Below are positions 51,281 through 59,596 of a stretch of 64,000 bases of DNA, in pieces (position 1 is the stretch's first letter; each line of letters begins with the position of its first letter). Source of the DNA: Oscillospiraceae bacterium (lineage in GTDB: Bacteria > Bacillota > Clostridia > Oscillospirales > Ruminococcaceae); assembly GCA_031260665.1 (NCBI GenBank), contig JAISLD010000036.1:100518-164517 (forward strand), written 5' to 3'. The notes beneath the pieces are model-generated. The model was not told where the DNA came from and searched no databases. It saw only the letters and a list, made by a program, of their open reading frames with translations. The translations under genes and the position numbers were made by a program.

Positions 51281-52018
51281 ATGAACAACGAATATGGCAC
51301 AAACGTAAACCTCTATGACGCCGCTGACACGCACACAGTCACAGAAGAAGGCTTGGCGGCTTACTTCGTCCGCGTGATGACTTATATGCTCGCCGGTATC
51401 GGCGTGACCGCTATTGTCGCGATTGCCTGCGTCCTTAACCCGCTGATTATGCGCGTTGTCTTCAACAGCAACGCTATGTTTATCGGGCTAGTAATCGCTC
51501 AGTTTGCCGCCGTCATTGCGCTCAGTGCTTTCGCCCACAAGCTCCCGAAAGTCGCGGCACAGGTGCTGTACTTCCTTTACGCGGTGCTGACAGGCGTTAC
51601 GTTCTCGATGATTGGCATTGTGTTCAGTGTGTCAAGCATTGTTCTCGCGTTTGTCGCGGCTTCCGCGATATTCGGCGCAATGGCTATATATGGCGCGACA
51701 ACCAAGCGTGATTTGTCGCGGCTTGGCACTATCGCGATGTTCGGGCTTATCGGTGTGCTTGTCTGCGGGCTTATCAACGTGTTCCTCGGCAACACGATGT
51801 TTGAGGCGCTGATTAGCTGCGCGGCTATCGCGATATTTATGGCGTTCACCGCTTATGATATCCAGAAGATACGCGGGATTTATATTCACGCGGTTACTAC
51901 TGCGGGTGAAGGCAGCGCGTACGTTGAAAAGACCGCGATAATCGGTGCGCTCTCGCTTTATCTCGACTTCATCAACCTGTTCATAAGAATCCTGTCGTTG
52001 TTCGGCAAAGCGAAGTAA
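51281..52018 (+). CDS. Bax inhibitor-1/YccA family membrane protein
   Basis: 245 residues, seven hydrophobic segments, ending with the BI-1 hallmark AFTAYDIQKIRGIY and ALSLYLDFINLFIRILSLFG. Members are pH-gated calcium leak channels (YetJ) or bind FtsH (YccA). AAAGGAG upstream of the ATG lies inside an 11-base stretch (AAAGGAGAAAA at 51264-51274) perfectly complementary to the candidate sRNA. The stop is one base from the recG start, so the two are co-transcribed. Confidence 0.92.
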   Translation: MNNEYGTNVNLYDAADTHTVTEEGLAAYFVRVMTYMLAGIGVTAIVAIACVLNPLIMRVVFNSNAMFIGLVIAQFAAVIALSAFAHKLPKVAAQVLYFLYAVLTGVTFSMIGIVFSVSSIVLAFVAASAIFGAMAIYGATTKRDLSRLGTIAMFGLIGVLVCGLINVFLGNTMFEALISCAAIAIFMAFTAYDIQKIRGIYIHAVTTAGEGSAYVEKTAIIGALSLYLDFINLFIRILSLFGKAK

Positions 52019-52019
52019 T

Positions 52020-54044
52020 ATGGACGTACGTCACATCACTTGCCTTAAGGGAATCTCCGACAAACGCGCCGGGCTTTTTGCGAAGCTCGGCGTTTTTACG
52101 ATTGAGGACCTTGTGAACTTCTATCCACGCGCCTACACCGACTATGAAACGCCTGTAAGTATTGCTGACGTGCCTCACGGTGAGTACGCCTCGATTGTCG
52201 CTGAAGTCGCGGCGAAGAAGAAGCCGATTATTCGCCCGAATGTCAGCCTGTTCCGCGTCACCTGCAGGGACGCAGACGGCACGATGTTTGACTGCGTGTT
52301 CTTCAACAGCGAGTACAGCTATAACCAACTGTTTGTCGGCAGAAGCTACCGTTTCTACGGGAAAGTTGCCGACAACGGATATGGCAAGGAGCTGAACGCG
52401 CCGAAGTTCATCGGGGACGAGGACGACACGCCCCTTTTGGTGCCGCGTTATTCGCAAACAGAGGGGCTGTCAAGCAACGTAATCTCTGCTTGCGTCGTCA
52501 ACGCGCTTGCTTCTTACACCGCGGAAGAAACATTGACAGCCGACGTGCAAGAGAAGTACGGTCTTGTGGGGAGAAACGATGCGGTCAACGGGATACACCA
52601 CCCGAAGAACAAAGCCGCATTGGAGGATTACCGCAAGCGGCTTGCGTTTGATGAGAGCCTAACGATGTCGCTTGGCATATCGACGTTGAAGTACGTACGC
52701 CGCTCGCTTGCCGGTGCGGTAATGAAGGACGTGGATATGTCGCCGTTCTTTCAGAACCTGCCGTTTCAGCCGACTGACGCACAACGACGCGCCGTCGCCG
52801 ACTGCACCGAGGATATGAAACGCCGTGTACCTATGAACAGGCTTCTGCAAGGAGATGTCGGCAGCGGTAAGACGCTTGTGGCGGCAGCCGCGTGCTTCTT
52901 TGCGGCGAAGAACGGTTATCAATCGGCAGTGATGGCACCGACCGAGATTCTCGCAAGACAGCACCTGCGCACCTTCACCGAGTTTCTGCAGCCACTTGGC
53001 GTGAATGTCGAGCTGCTCACGGGTTCCACCACCGCGAAAGAACGCGCCGCGCTTCTCTCACGAGTGAGCGCAGGCGAAACGAGCGTGTTGGTCGGCACGC
53101 ACGCGCTCATCAAAGGAAACATAAGTTATCACTCACTTGGGCTGACGATTGCTGATGAACAGCATCGGTTTGGCGTAGCACAGCGAGGGTCGCTCGCGAA
53201 GAAAGGCGACGAGCCGCACGTGCTTTTGATGTCAGCCACGCCGATTCCGCGAACACTTGCGCTGATTATCTATGGCGACCTTGACATATCAATCCTTGAT
53301 GAAATGCCGAAAGGCAGGCTCCCCGTGGAGACCTACGCGGTGAACTCCACGTTTCGTCCGCGACTCTACAACTTTATACGGAAGCACCACGAAAGTGGCG
53401 GACAAACCTATATCGTTTGTCCGACGATTGAAGAAAGCAAAACCGACCTTGAATCGGTGCTTCCGTACTTCCGAAACTTGAAAGAGAACGTCTTTCCTGA
53501 TTTGAAATCGGGGCTTCTTCATGGGAAAATGAAAGCGGCGGAGAAAGACGAGGTGATGACCGCGTGGATAAGCGGCGAAATCGCTGTGCTTGTTTCCACC
53601 ACAGTGGTGGAGGTGGGGGTTGACAACCCGAACGCCGTGATTATGCTGATTGAGAACGCCGAGAGGTTCGGGCTGTCGCAACTGCACCAACTGCGTGGAC
53701 GTGTGGGCAGAGGGGCGAGGCAGTCATACTGCGCACTGATTAGTGACAGCGACAGCAAAGTGGCTGTGACGCGGCTGAAAGCGATGGAGAAAACGTCAGA
53801 CGGGTTCGACATAGCGAACGAGGACTTGAAACTGCGTGGACCCGGCGACTTCTTCGGGGAGAAGCAACACGGTCTGCCTGAACTGAAGTGCGCCGCTATG
53901 TCAAGCCTTGAGGTGCTGGACCAAACGAGAGAACTCGCGGAGGAAATCCTTGCCGTTGACCCGAAACTCGAGCGCGAGGAACACGAACTGCTGCGTGTTG
54001 CGGTCAACAGGTTGTTCAGCCCCGAGGGTGCGGGGATTGCTTAA
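52020..54044 (+). CDS. recG: RecG ATP-dependent DNA helicase
   Basis: Branched-DNA translocase that rescues stalled forks. The N-terminal wedge (OB) domain is followed by helicase motifs: I GDVGSGKTLVA, Ia MAPTEILARQHL, II DEQHRFGV, III SATPIPRTLAL, V STTVVEVGVDNPNA, VI QLHQLRGRVGR, then the TRG region with the Arg-rich GDFFGEKQHGLPEL. 674 residues, normal length. The last codons are the beginning of a 66-bp tandem repeat. Confidence 0.97.
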   Translation: MDVRHITCLKGISDKRAGLFAKLGVFTIEDLVNFYPRAYTDYETPVSIADVPHGEYASIVAEVAAKKKPIIRPNVSLFRVTCRDADGTMFDCVFFNSEYSYNQLFVGRSYRFYGKVADNGYGKELNAPKFIGDEDDTPLLVPRYSQTEGLSSNVISACVVNALASYTAEETLTADVQEKYGLVGRNDAVNGIHHPKNKAALEDYRKRLAFDESLTMSLGISTLKYVRRSLAGAVMKDVDMSPFFQNLPFQPTDAQRRAVADCTEDMKRRVPMNRLLQGDVGSGKTLVAAAACFFAAKNGYQSAVMAPTEILARQHLRTFTEFLQPLGVNVELLTGSTTAKERAALLSRVSAGETSVLVGTHALIKGNISYHSLGLTIADEQHRFGVAQRGSLAKKGDEPHVLLMSATPIPRTLALIIYGDLDISILDEMPKGRLPVETYAVNSTFRPRLYNFIRKHHESGGQTYIVCPTIEESKTDLESVLPYFRNLKENVFPDLKSGLLHGKMKAAEKDEVMTAWISGEIAVLVSTTVVEVGVDNPNAVIMLIENAERFGLSQLHQLRGRVGRGARQSYCALISDSDSKVAVTRLKAMEKTSDGFDIANEDLKLRGPGDFFGEKQHGLPELKCAAMSSLEVLDQTRELAEEILAVDPKLEREEHELLRVAVNRLFSPEGAGIA

Positions 54045-54252
54045 AGCAAAACCTTTTATGAAGTTTGCCCAAAACTCCGCGTGTTCTCGAAGCACATAGA
54101 TATTGCTTAAAGCAAAACCTTTTATGAAGTTTGCCTAAAACGCCGCGTGTTCTCGAAGCACATAGATATTGCTTAAAGCAAAACCTTTTATGAAGTTTGC
54201 CCAAAACGCCGCGTGTTTTCGAAGCACATAGATATTGCTTAAAGCAAAACCT
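54036..54252. repeat. 66-bp tandem repeat at the 3' end of recG
   Basis: Three near-identical 66-bp units start at 54036, 54102 and 54168, with a partial fourth from 54234; differences are single bases. The first unit includes the last codons of recG (ATT GCT TAA) and each carries TTAAAGCAAAACC, the left arm of the terminator that follows. Only the last copy has the right arm. Confidence 0.95.
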
Positions 54253-54276
54253 CCCTTTATCGGGAGGTTTTGCTTT
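54241..54276. terminator. Bidirectional terminator of recG and the DUF3892 gene
   Basis: AAAGCAAAACCTCCC (54241-54255) pairs perfectly with GGGAGGTTTTGCTTT (54262-54276). Confidence 0.9.
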
Positions 54277-54280
54277 GTTG

Positions 54281-54571
54281 TTAAACAGTCGGCAGGTTGG
54301 TGAGGTTGTTTGTGCCCGACTGGTCGGGGAGGGACTTGAGGTATTCTGTGCCGCTTCGTGTTGCTATGCCGACACCCGCAATCGCGCCTTGGCGTGCCAT
54401 TTGGATAGCGGCTGTCTTTTCGACAATCTGTCCGTCTGACAGCTGATAGCCGACGACCTTGCCCGCTTGCTTTTGAAGCCCTGTTATCGGTTTTGCGCCG
54501 GGTTTTTGCGTCGGTATCTCGCTGAAGGTGTTCAGTGGGGACGCTGATGATTTTGTGGGTTTCTTTGCCAT
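54281..54571 (-). CDS. DUF3892-like small protein
   Basis: 96 residues: a basic, Ser/Thr/Pro-rich N-terminus, then a compact region with KVVGYQLSDGQIVEKTAA and GVGIATRSGTEYLKSLPD, which matches the DUF3892 pattern. Function unknown; small cytoplasmic protein. ATG at 54571 has GGAGA upstream. It ends against the shared terminator with recG. Confidence 0.75.
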   Translation of the reverse strand: MAKKPTKSSASPLNTFSEIPTQKPGAKPITGLQKQAGKVVGYQLSDGQIVEKTAAIQMARQGAIAGVGIATRSGTEYLKSLPDQSGTNNLTNLPTV

Positions 54572-54622
54572 TTTGTTATCTCCGTTTAATGTTTTCACGC
54601 AGTACTTTATGATACCGCGTCT

Positions 54623-54735
54623 TATAGTAGGTTAAATTAAAAACGCTAAAGCGTTTTTAATTTAACCGTCCTGATACGCCGGTGCGCCGCTTCGCGGCGA
54701 AAACTCAAAGCACTTTAGTGGTTTGAGTTTAACCG
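54623..54735. repeat. Family C intergenic element
   Basis: TATAGTAGGTTAAATTAAAA onward is identical for 37 bases to the element at 35567, then AATTTAACCGTCCTGATACG, a GCGCCGCTTCGCGGCG hairpin and GTTTGAGTTTAACC. It lies between the DUF3892 gene and the receptor promoter. Confidence 0.8.
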
Positions 54736-54788
54736 GCTATATAGATAGTCTTTCGCAGATTTTGTCGGATATGCGTGTGTGTATCACA

Positions 54789-54817
54789 TTGACAATCATA
54801 CAAAATTATGATATGAT
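54789..54817 (+). promoter_or_regulatory. Promoter of the receptor gene
   Basis: TTGACA at 54789-54794, 17 bp, TATGAT at 54812-54817. Transcript start near 54824, which excludes earlier in-frame start codons. Confidence 0.7.
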
Positions 54818-54860
54818 ATACTCACTTCTATACCGCTTAATGATTCGCTCTGTTTGTATT

Positions 54861-56486
54861 ATGAAAAGAATTTTAATGTTACTCGCGGTCGCTTTGACAC
54901 TCGGTGTGTTCTCCTCCGCCGCCACCATAACAAACGCGCCGACTGACTACAACGGCAAGACGTTTGCCGTTGTTTCGGGCACGATATACGAGGGCGTGAT
55001 TGATAAACACTTCCCCGATTCCACGAAACTTTACTTCAGTGACACCGAGGCTTGCCTTGAAGCGGTTAGCGGCGGAAACGCCGACGCAACTCTTGTCGAC
55101 AGTGTCGCCGCTGTGCCGCGAACAGCACAAGGCGGCTATGCCAACCTCACTCACACACGGATTTTAGAAGAAAAGTTGGCGAATGAATTGGGTGCCGCGT
55201 CTAACAAGCAGACGTATGTCAACAACTTCAACGATTTCCTGAAGAAAATGGAAAAAGACGGAATGATAGCCGATATGGAGAAGCGTTGGCTTGGAAGCAG
55301 CACGAAACACGATTTGCCGAGTATCCCGGCGGGGAACGGAGCAAAGACATTGGTCGTAGCTACCACGGGGGAACAACGCGGCTTCTCGTTCTATGGGGAT
55401 AACGGTGTGCTTGCGGGGTTTGACATAGAGCTTGCTTATAGATTCGCCGCTTACCTCGGCACGAACGTCAAGTTTGTCGTTATGGATTTTGATATGCTTA
55501 TCCCTTATGTCGCGGCAGGGAAAGCCGATATGATAATCAGTGAACTAAGCATAACGGACGAGCGAAAGAGAAAGCTGTTCTTCAGCGACCCGTACCTAAG
55601 CGGCGGTATCTCGCTGATAACGAGAAGCGGCGATGTGGTGAGCCAAAGCGGCACAAGAAGCTACGCCGACTTTATCGGGAAGCGGTTTGCTGTCACAGCG
55701 GGTTCTTCGTATGAAGAAGCGGCGCAGAGCGAGCCGTTCTTTGCGACAGAACTTATTGAGTATGAAACCGAAGCGGAGTCAATAGACGCGATTCTGTCAG
55801 ATGAAGCGGACGCAATGCTTACGTCGCAGTTTTCAGCGGTCGGGCTTGTCGGGCAAAAGCAAAACGGCAAACTTGAAATCTTTCTTGTGCCGAGTGTTTA
55901 TTACAGCTCGCTTATAGGCGTGATTGCAAGTGACTCGGAGCTGATTGATAAGTTCAACGTCTTTATGAAAGAAATGCAAAGGGACGGAACGCAAGCGGAG
56001 ATGACAGACAGGTGGCTGTCGGGGGAAGAACCGACTATGCCGCGAATTGAAACAAGTTGGCAAGGCAGCAGAGTGCGCGTGGCTGTTGACCCGGGTGGCT
56101 ATCCGTATACATATGTCGTAAACGGCGAGTATCGCGGGTATGACGTGGAGCAGATAACGCGGTTTGTGGCGAGCATGGGGCGTGAGGCTCAGTTTGTTCC
56201 GATGTCGCTGAATGAGATATTTGACAGCGTGTCAAGAGGCGAAACGGATATGGGCGTGGGATATCTTTCAATCACGGAAGAGCGAAGCGAGAAGGTGCTG
56301 TTCAGCAAGCCATACACCGAGGAACGGCTTGTGCTTATCGCAAAGAAGCCCGATGTGGAGAAGTTAGAGCAAAGCAACTCGCTGAACAGAATCACTGTCG
56401 TCAGCAGTGTGGCGATAATAGCGGTAGTGCTTGCCATGGCGTTCATTGACGAAAGACTGCGAGAGAAGCGGGACCAAGATAACTGA
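54861..56486 (+). CDS. Membrane-anchored solute-binding receptor with split lobes (Venus flytrap type)
   Basis: Signal peptide, then three solute-binding (SBP family 3-like) parts. The first (residues about 35-155) starts at KTFAVVSGTIYEGV and ends with a KKMEKDGMIADMEKRWLG helix, so it is only lobe II. The second (about 165-395) is a complete module, KTLVVATTGEQRGFSF to WLSGEEP. The third (about 405-505), VRVAVDPGGYPYTYV to FSKPYTEERLVLIA, is only lobe I. A C-terminal membrane helix (about 515-535) and a 10-residue charged tail end it. No kinase, cyclase or permease is attached. The ATG at 54861 has no clear ribosome site; 541 residues. Confidence 0.82.
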   Translation: MKRILMLLAVALTLGVFSSAATITNAPTDYNGKTFAVVSGTIYEGVIDKHFPDSTKLYFSDTEACLEAVSGGNADATLVDSVAAVPRTAQGGYANLTHTRILEEKLANELGAASNKQTYVNNFNDFLKKMEKDGMIADMEKRWLGSSTKHDLPSIPAGNGAKTLVVATTGEQRGFSFYGDNGVLAGFDIELAYRFAAYLGTNVKFVVMDFDMLIPYVAAGKADMIISELSITDERKRKLFFSDPYLSGGISLITRSGDVVSQSGTRSYADFIGKRFAVTAGSSYEEAAQSEPFFATELIEYETEAESIDAILSDEADAMLTSQFSAVGLVGQKQNGKLEIFLVPSVYYSSLIGVIASDSELIDKFNVFMKEMQRDGTQAEMTDRWLSGEEPTMPRIETSWQGSRVRVAVDPGGYPYTYVVNGEYRGYDVEQITRFVASMGREAQFVPMSLNEIFDSVSRGETDMGVGYLSITEERSEKVLFSKPYTEERLVLIAKKPDVEKLEQSNSLNRITVVSSVAIIAVVLAMAFIDERLREKRDQDN

Positions 56487-56501
56487 CACATATAATCGAA
56501 C

Positions 56502-56614
56502 AATGTCAACAACCGAAGGTCATACCCCTCGGGGCACAGGCGGACGACCGAAAAGCCCTTGCCGTTTCCGCAAAAGCGAAATCTTCGCAAACCGAATTGG
56601 TAGCTGTTGATGTT
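56502..56614. repeat. Family A intergenic element
   Basis: AATGTCAACAAC at 56502-56513 and GCTGTTGATGTT at 56603-56614 bound a core with CCGAAGGTCATACCCCTCGG, CAGGCGGACGACCGAAAAG and CCGTTTCCGC. Same orientation as the copy at 24647. It fills the spacer between the receptor and the next gene. Confidence 0.8.
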
Positions 56615-56638
56615 ATATAACCGAAAGGAAGTCATATT

Positions 56639-57544
56639 ATGATAGAATATTTTGCAGGAAAGTACCTTGTATCACACGGAATGTTGACCCGCGAAAAGCT
56701 GAACGAGTTGCTGGCGTGGCTTCGTGTGGCGGAAACCGACAGCACGAAACTTTCGGGCGACCATATCATAAAAGATAACCAGATTGCCGTTATCAATCTG
56801 CTGCAGAACGCGATTGATGAGAAGATAGGCGACCTTGCCAAGGAGTTTTCGGCGTTCACGAATGAGCAAACCTACAGTATGACGAAGAAGCAGCGGATAC
56901 TGAACACCGCGTTCTTCAACCAATTGGTGCTTAACGGGATTATCCTGCTTGACGACCTTACGCCCGAACTTGAGAAAATCCGCGTCTATTATGGACTGAA
57001 CCAACCCGGCGTGTCGCGCAATATGAAAGAAGATTTTGACGCAATCCTCGGTTCGTTCGTCAACACGGGCGACTATTACGCGGGTGAGTTTGTCAAAATC
57101 GCTTTGCAGTATATCCTCCGCTATGTCGGCACGCGGATACGGTTCGGCAGAGCAAAGTCGGTGTTTAGCTTCAGCCGCGAACGTATCGCGGTGCAGAAAC
57201 TCGTTGCGGGGGAACGGAGATACTTCATCGGTATCGGTGGAAGAAAAACGGTAATCCAAAGTTTCAACGACGGTATTCAAACCAGCTTTGACAGCGGCAA
57301 GAGTGACACGCGGTATTCCGCGTTGCTGCCGTTTCTTAACTGCATAACGAATATATTCCAGTGCCTTATTATGCAGGAACACGAAGTCAAGTTTATCGAC
57401 CGCGCAACGGTCTATAAGTACAGCACTATCTTTGCGAACGACGCCTGCTTTGTTCTGCCGCTTTATCTCGACGACATACAGTTCGACATTGTTATCGGAT
57501 ATGGGGTACGTCCAAACTTTGCCACTATCGCGCACAATATATAA
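56639..57544 (+). CDS. Unknown protein with CheX-like C-terminal appearance
   Basis: I do not recognise it with certainty. 301 residues, no signal peptide or membrane segment. The N-terminus (YFAGKYLVSHGMLTREKLNE) is a helix-turn-helix-like start seen in several signalling and secretion proteins. A central region is helical, and the C-terminal 100 residues (FLNCITNIFQCLIM, then IDRATVYKYST and a DIVIGYG strand) recall CheC/CheX-type domains, weakly. AAAGGAAG lies before the ATG. It sits between a receptor and a lipoprotein, so it may be the cytoplasmic part of their signalling route. Confidence 0.5.
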   Translation: MIEYFAGKYLVSHGMLTREKLNELLAWLRVAETDSTKLSGDHIIKDNQIAVINLLQNAIDEKIGDLAKEFSAFTNEQTYSMTKKQRILNTAFFNQLVLNGIILLDDLTPELEKIRVYYGLNQPGVSRNMKEDFDAILGSFVNTGDYYAGEFVKIALQYILRYVGTRIRFGRAKSVFSFSRERIAVQKLVAGERRYFIGIGGRKTVIQSFNDGIQTSFDSGKSDTRYSALLPFLNCITNIFQCLIMQEHEVKFIDRATVYKYSTIFANDACFVLPLYLDDIQFDIVIGYGVRPNFATIAHNI

Positions 57545-57550
57545 ATAATT

Positions 57551-58762
57551 ATGAAACACTTAAAACAAATTGCCGCGCTTCTGCTTGCTTCGCTGTTTCT
57601 TTCGTCTTGCTTTTTGTTTCAGAAAGAACCCGAAGTGATTGTAATAGGCAGCTTTGAAACCGAAACGATTGTTTTGGAAAATCCCGACACGATTTTGCAA
57701 ATAGCGGCGGGGAGAAACACGCTCTATTATCTCACTGAGTACGGCGAGGTCTATGCCGATAGCGCGAAACCCGGTGATAAACCAAACGGAGCGAAAGCAG
57801 TGCTTGTTGATATCGACGACGGGTGCAATCGGATTGCCCCCGGCGTTGCTGTGGGGGACAGCAAACACATCTATCGGTTTGGGTGGCAGTATATTGCGCC
57901 TGAAAATATTTCGACCGATTATTCCACGGGCACGGAGTTCCCCGAGCTTGCGTTTTCCGCAAAACCACGCGAGATACCTTTTAATCGTTTGATTACTGAG
58001 ATATATTCGACCGAGTATTTCACAAACTTTTTGACCGAGGACGGCGAAGTCTACACCTTCGGGGCGATGAACAGCTTGTGGGGCGGCTTTGGCAACGGAT
58101 TTGTCGGTGCCAAGTATTATCCGTCGGAAATGCCCGTGAAGGTGAATTTCCCTGAGAAGATAACCGATATTGCTTGCGGTGAAAAGCACACGATTGCAAT
58201 CGGGAAAAGCGGGCAACTCTATGCTTACGGTTCGTACGCGGAGGGGCAGTTTGGCGAGAACTTTGAGCGAACGGAAGATTTTGCCACGCTTGAAATACAC
58301 AAGGGAGTGAAGTTGCTGGAAACCGCGGCTTACACCACGCTGCTTGTTATGAAAAGCTCTCCGACTGAAATAATGGCGTTCGGTTATCCGCCCGCCGGCT
58401 TTACGCTGTCGTTTGACGAAGATGTGACCGCGATATACGGCTCGTATTCAACGGAGATTTTCTCGGCTGTCGGCGAAGATTGTTATGGCGTTGGGAATTT
58501 TTCATCACCGTTTTTCAATTTGAAAGACGCGGTTCGCAAACCACAAATAGTGGCTGTGAAAGAAGAACCCGTGGTGAATGTGGTGAAACGAGGCAATGTT
58601 GACATACGAGATATGTATAACATCGGGAAAGAAAAGCCGCCGATGAAGATACTCGATGCGGTGAAAGGGTACGCCACGTTTGTGTTTAAGGGGGACGACG
58701 GGTTTTTCTACCGATACGACCCCGACTTGGGGTATGGCAAGAAAATACTTGTGTATAGTTGA
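57551..58762 (+). CDS. RCC1-like beta-propeller lipoprotein
   Basis: Lipobox LSSC at about residue 20. The 403-residue protein contains RCC1-type blades: NTLYYLTEYGEVYADS, FTNFLTEDGEVYTFGAMNS and ACGEKHTIAIGKSGQLYAYG. The blades are partly degenerate. Extracellular, membrane-anchored and probably a binding protein. It is 6 bp after the previous gene and so co-transcribed. Confidence 0.75.
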   Translation: MKHLKQIAALLLASLFLSSCFLFQKEPEVIVIGSFETETIVLENPDTILQIAAGRNTLYYLTEYGEVYADSAKPGDKPNGAKAVLVDIDDGCNRIAPGVAVGDSKHIYRFGWQYIAPENISTDYSTGTEFPELAFSAKPREIPFNRLITEIYSTEYFTNFLTEDGEVYTFGAMNSLWGGFGNGFVGAKYYPSEMPVKVNFPEKITDIACGEKHTIAIGKSGQLYAYGSYAEGQFGENFERTEDFATLEIHKGVKLLETAAYTTLLVMKSSPTEIMAFGYPPAGFTLSFDEDVTAIYGSYSTEIFSAVGEDCYGVGNFSSPFFNLKDAVRKPQIVAVKEEPVVNVVKRGNVDIRDMYNIGKEKPPMKILDAVKGYATFVFKGDDGFFYRYDPDLGYGKKILVYS

Positions 58763-58784
58763 TTTACAATAAAGGAGATGGAAA

Positions 58785-58994
58785 ATGGCAAAATCAGTGA
58801 TAAAAGTGGGCGGAATGAGCTGCGAACACTGCGTTAAAGCGGTGAACGACGCGATAAGCGCACTCGCGGGAGTCAGCGGAGTGAAAGTCAGCCTGAAAGC
58901 GGGAACAGCGACGGTGAAGTATGACGAGGCGAAGGTCACGTTGGAAGCGATACACGTCGCGATAAAAGGCGTGGAGTATGAGGTTATTTTGTAA
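58785..58994 (+). CDS. copZ: Heavy-metal-associated (HMA) domain protein, CopZ-like
   Basis: 69 residues with the complete HMA fold and metal motif GMSCEHC (CxxC) at 11-17. Likely a cytoplasmic copper chaperone; the associated P-type ATPase is not in the window. AAGGAG is 8 nt before the ATG, and the gene closely follows the RCC1-like gene. Confidence 0.85.
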   Translation: MAKSVIKVGGMSCEHCVKAVNDAISALAGVSGVKVSLKAGTATVKYDEAKVTLEAIHVAIKGVEYEVIL

Positions 58995-59384
58995 TTAGAT
59001 GTGCGCCTATCTAAGCAACGGGGTGTTCACACCGATGAATCTGCCGAAGATATACTGAAAAAGCGTGAAAAAGCCGCCGCGCCGAAGAAAACTGCCGCAA
59101 CAAGTGCCACGTCTAAAACGAAGCGGAGTTTATTATTCTGACCGCGGGCGTGGAAATTGCGCCGTTTATACTTGAAAAATTCGCCGATAGTTTGTAAAAA
59201 ACGGATTAAACGCGCTTGTCGCGCTTAAATACGACGGTTTTTGACCTTGCAAAGCGATTGCTCAGCGAAATGCCGGAAACCAAAAATAAAGAGTTTTATA
59301 TGGTGAACGCCACGGTCGTGGTCGGTCGAGCCTCAGGGCGAGGTTGCGGCAATTTTCGAGGAAATTCTAAGGCTGTACAACTAA
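58995..59384 (+). pseudogene. Degenerate coding remnants, frameshifted
   Basis: No intact gene. Fragments of coding-type sequence occur in changing frames: RLSKQRGVHTDESAEDILKK and a Lys/Ala-rich tail near 59004-59140, LTAGVEIAPFILEKFADSL to a stop at about 59197, and FDLAKRLLSEMPETKNKEFY from about 59236, which continues after a frameshift near 59320 as VEPQGEVAAIFEEILRLYN and stops at 59384. The last piece was clearly one gene once. The parent families are not recognised. The remaining spacer to 59596 has a terminator and the ribosome site of the next gene. Confidence 0.6.
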
Positions 59385-59426
59385 AAAACGGTGATAGTTT
59401 TGCAACGCCCACCGTGCAAACAAGCG

Positions 59427-59452
59427 AAAGCCGCGAACAGCGGCTTTTTCTT
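59427..59452 (+). terminator. Terminator after the remnants
   Basis: AAAGCCGC-GAACA-GCGGCTTTTTCTT, 6-8-bp stem plus T-run. Confidence 0.75.
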
Positions 59453-59596
59453 GCGTTTGTGGCGCGTTTTTTCTGACGGTCGGATAGTTTCTTGATTAAA
59501 ATTCAAGCGAATGTGGCGGCTTTGGCGCGAATTAACCTTTTTGCTTCTTGCGCCATATACTGCTGTGCAGAAGTATGAAATCAAAGGAGATTTACA

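Noticed and set aside
54016..54204. Minus-strand 62-codon frame with a 22-residue repeat (KLHKRFCFKQYLCASR) over the recG 3' repeat
   Set aside because: It is the reverse translation of the 66-bp tandem repeat; the period is a multiple of three, so any open frame looks like a repeat protein. No ribosome site, and it runs into recG.
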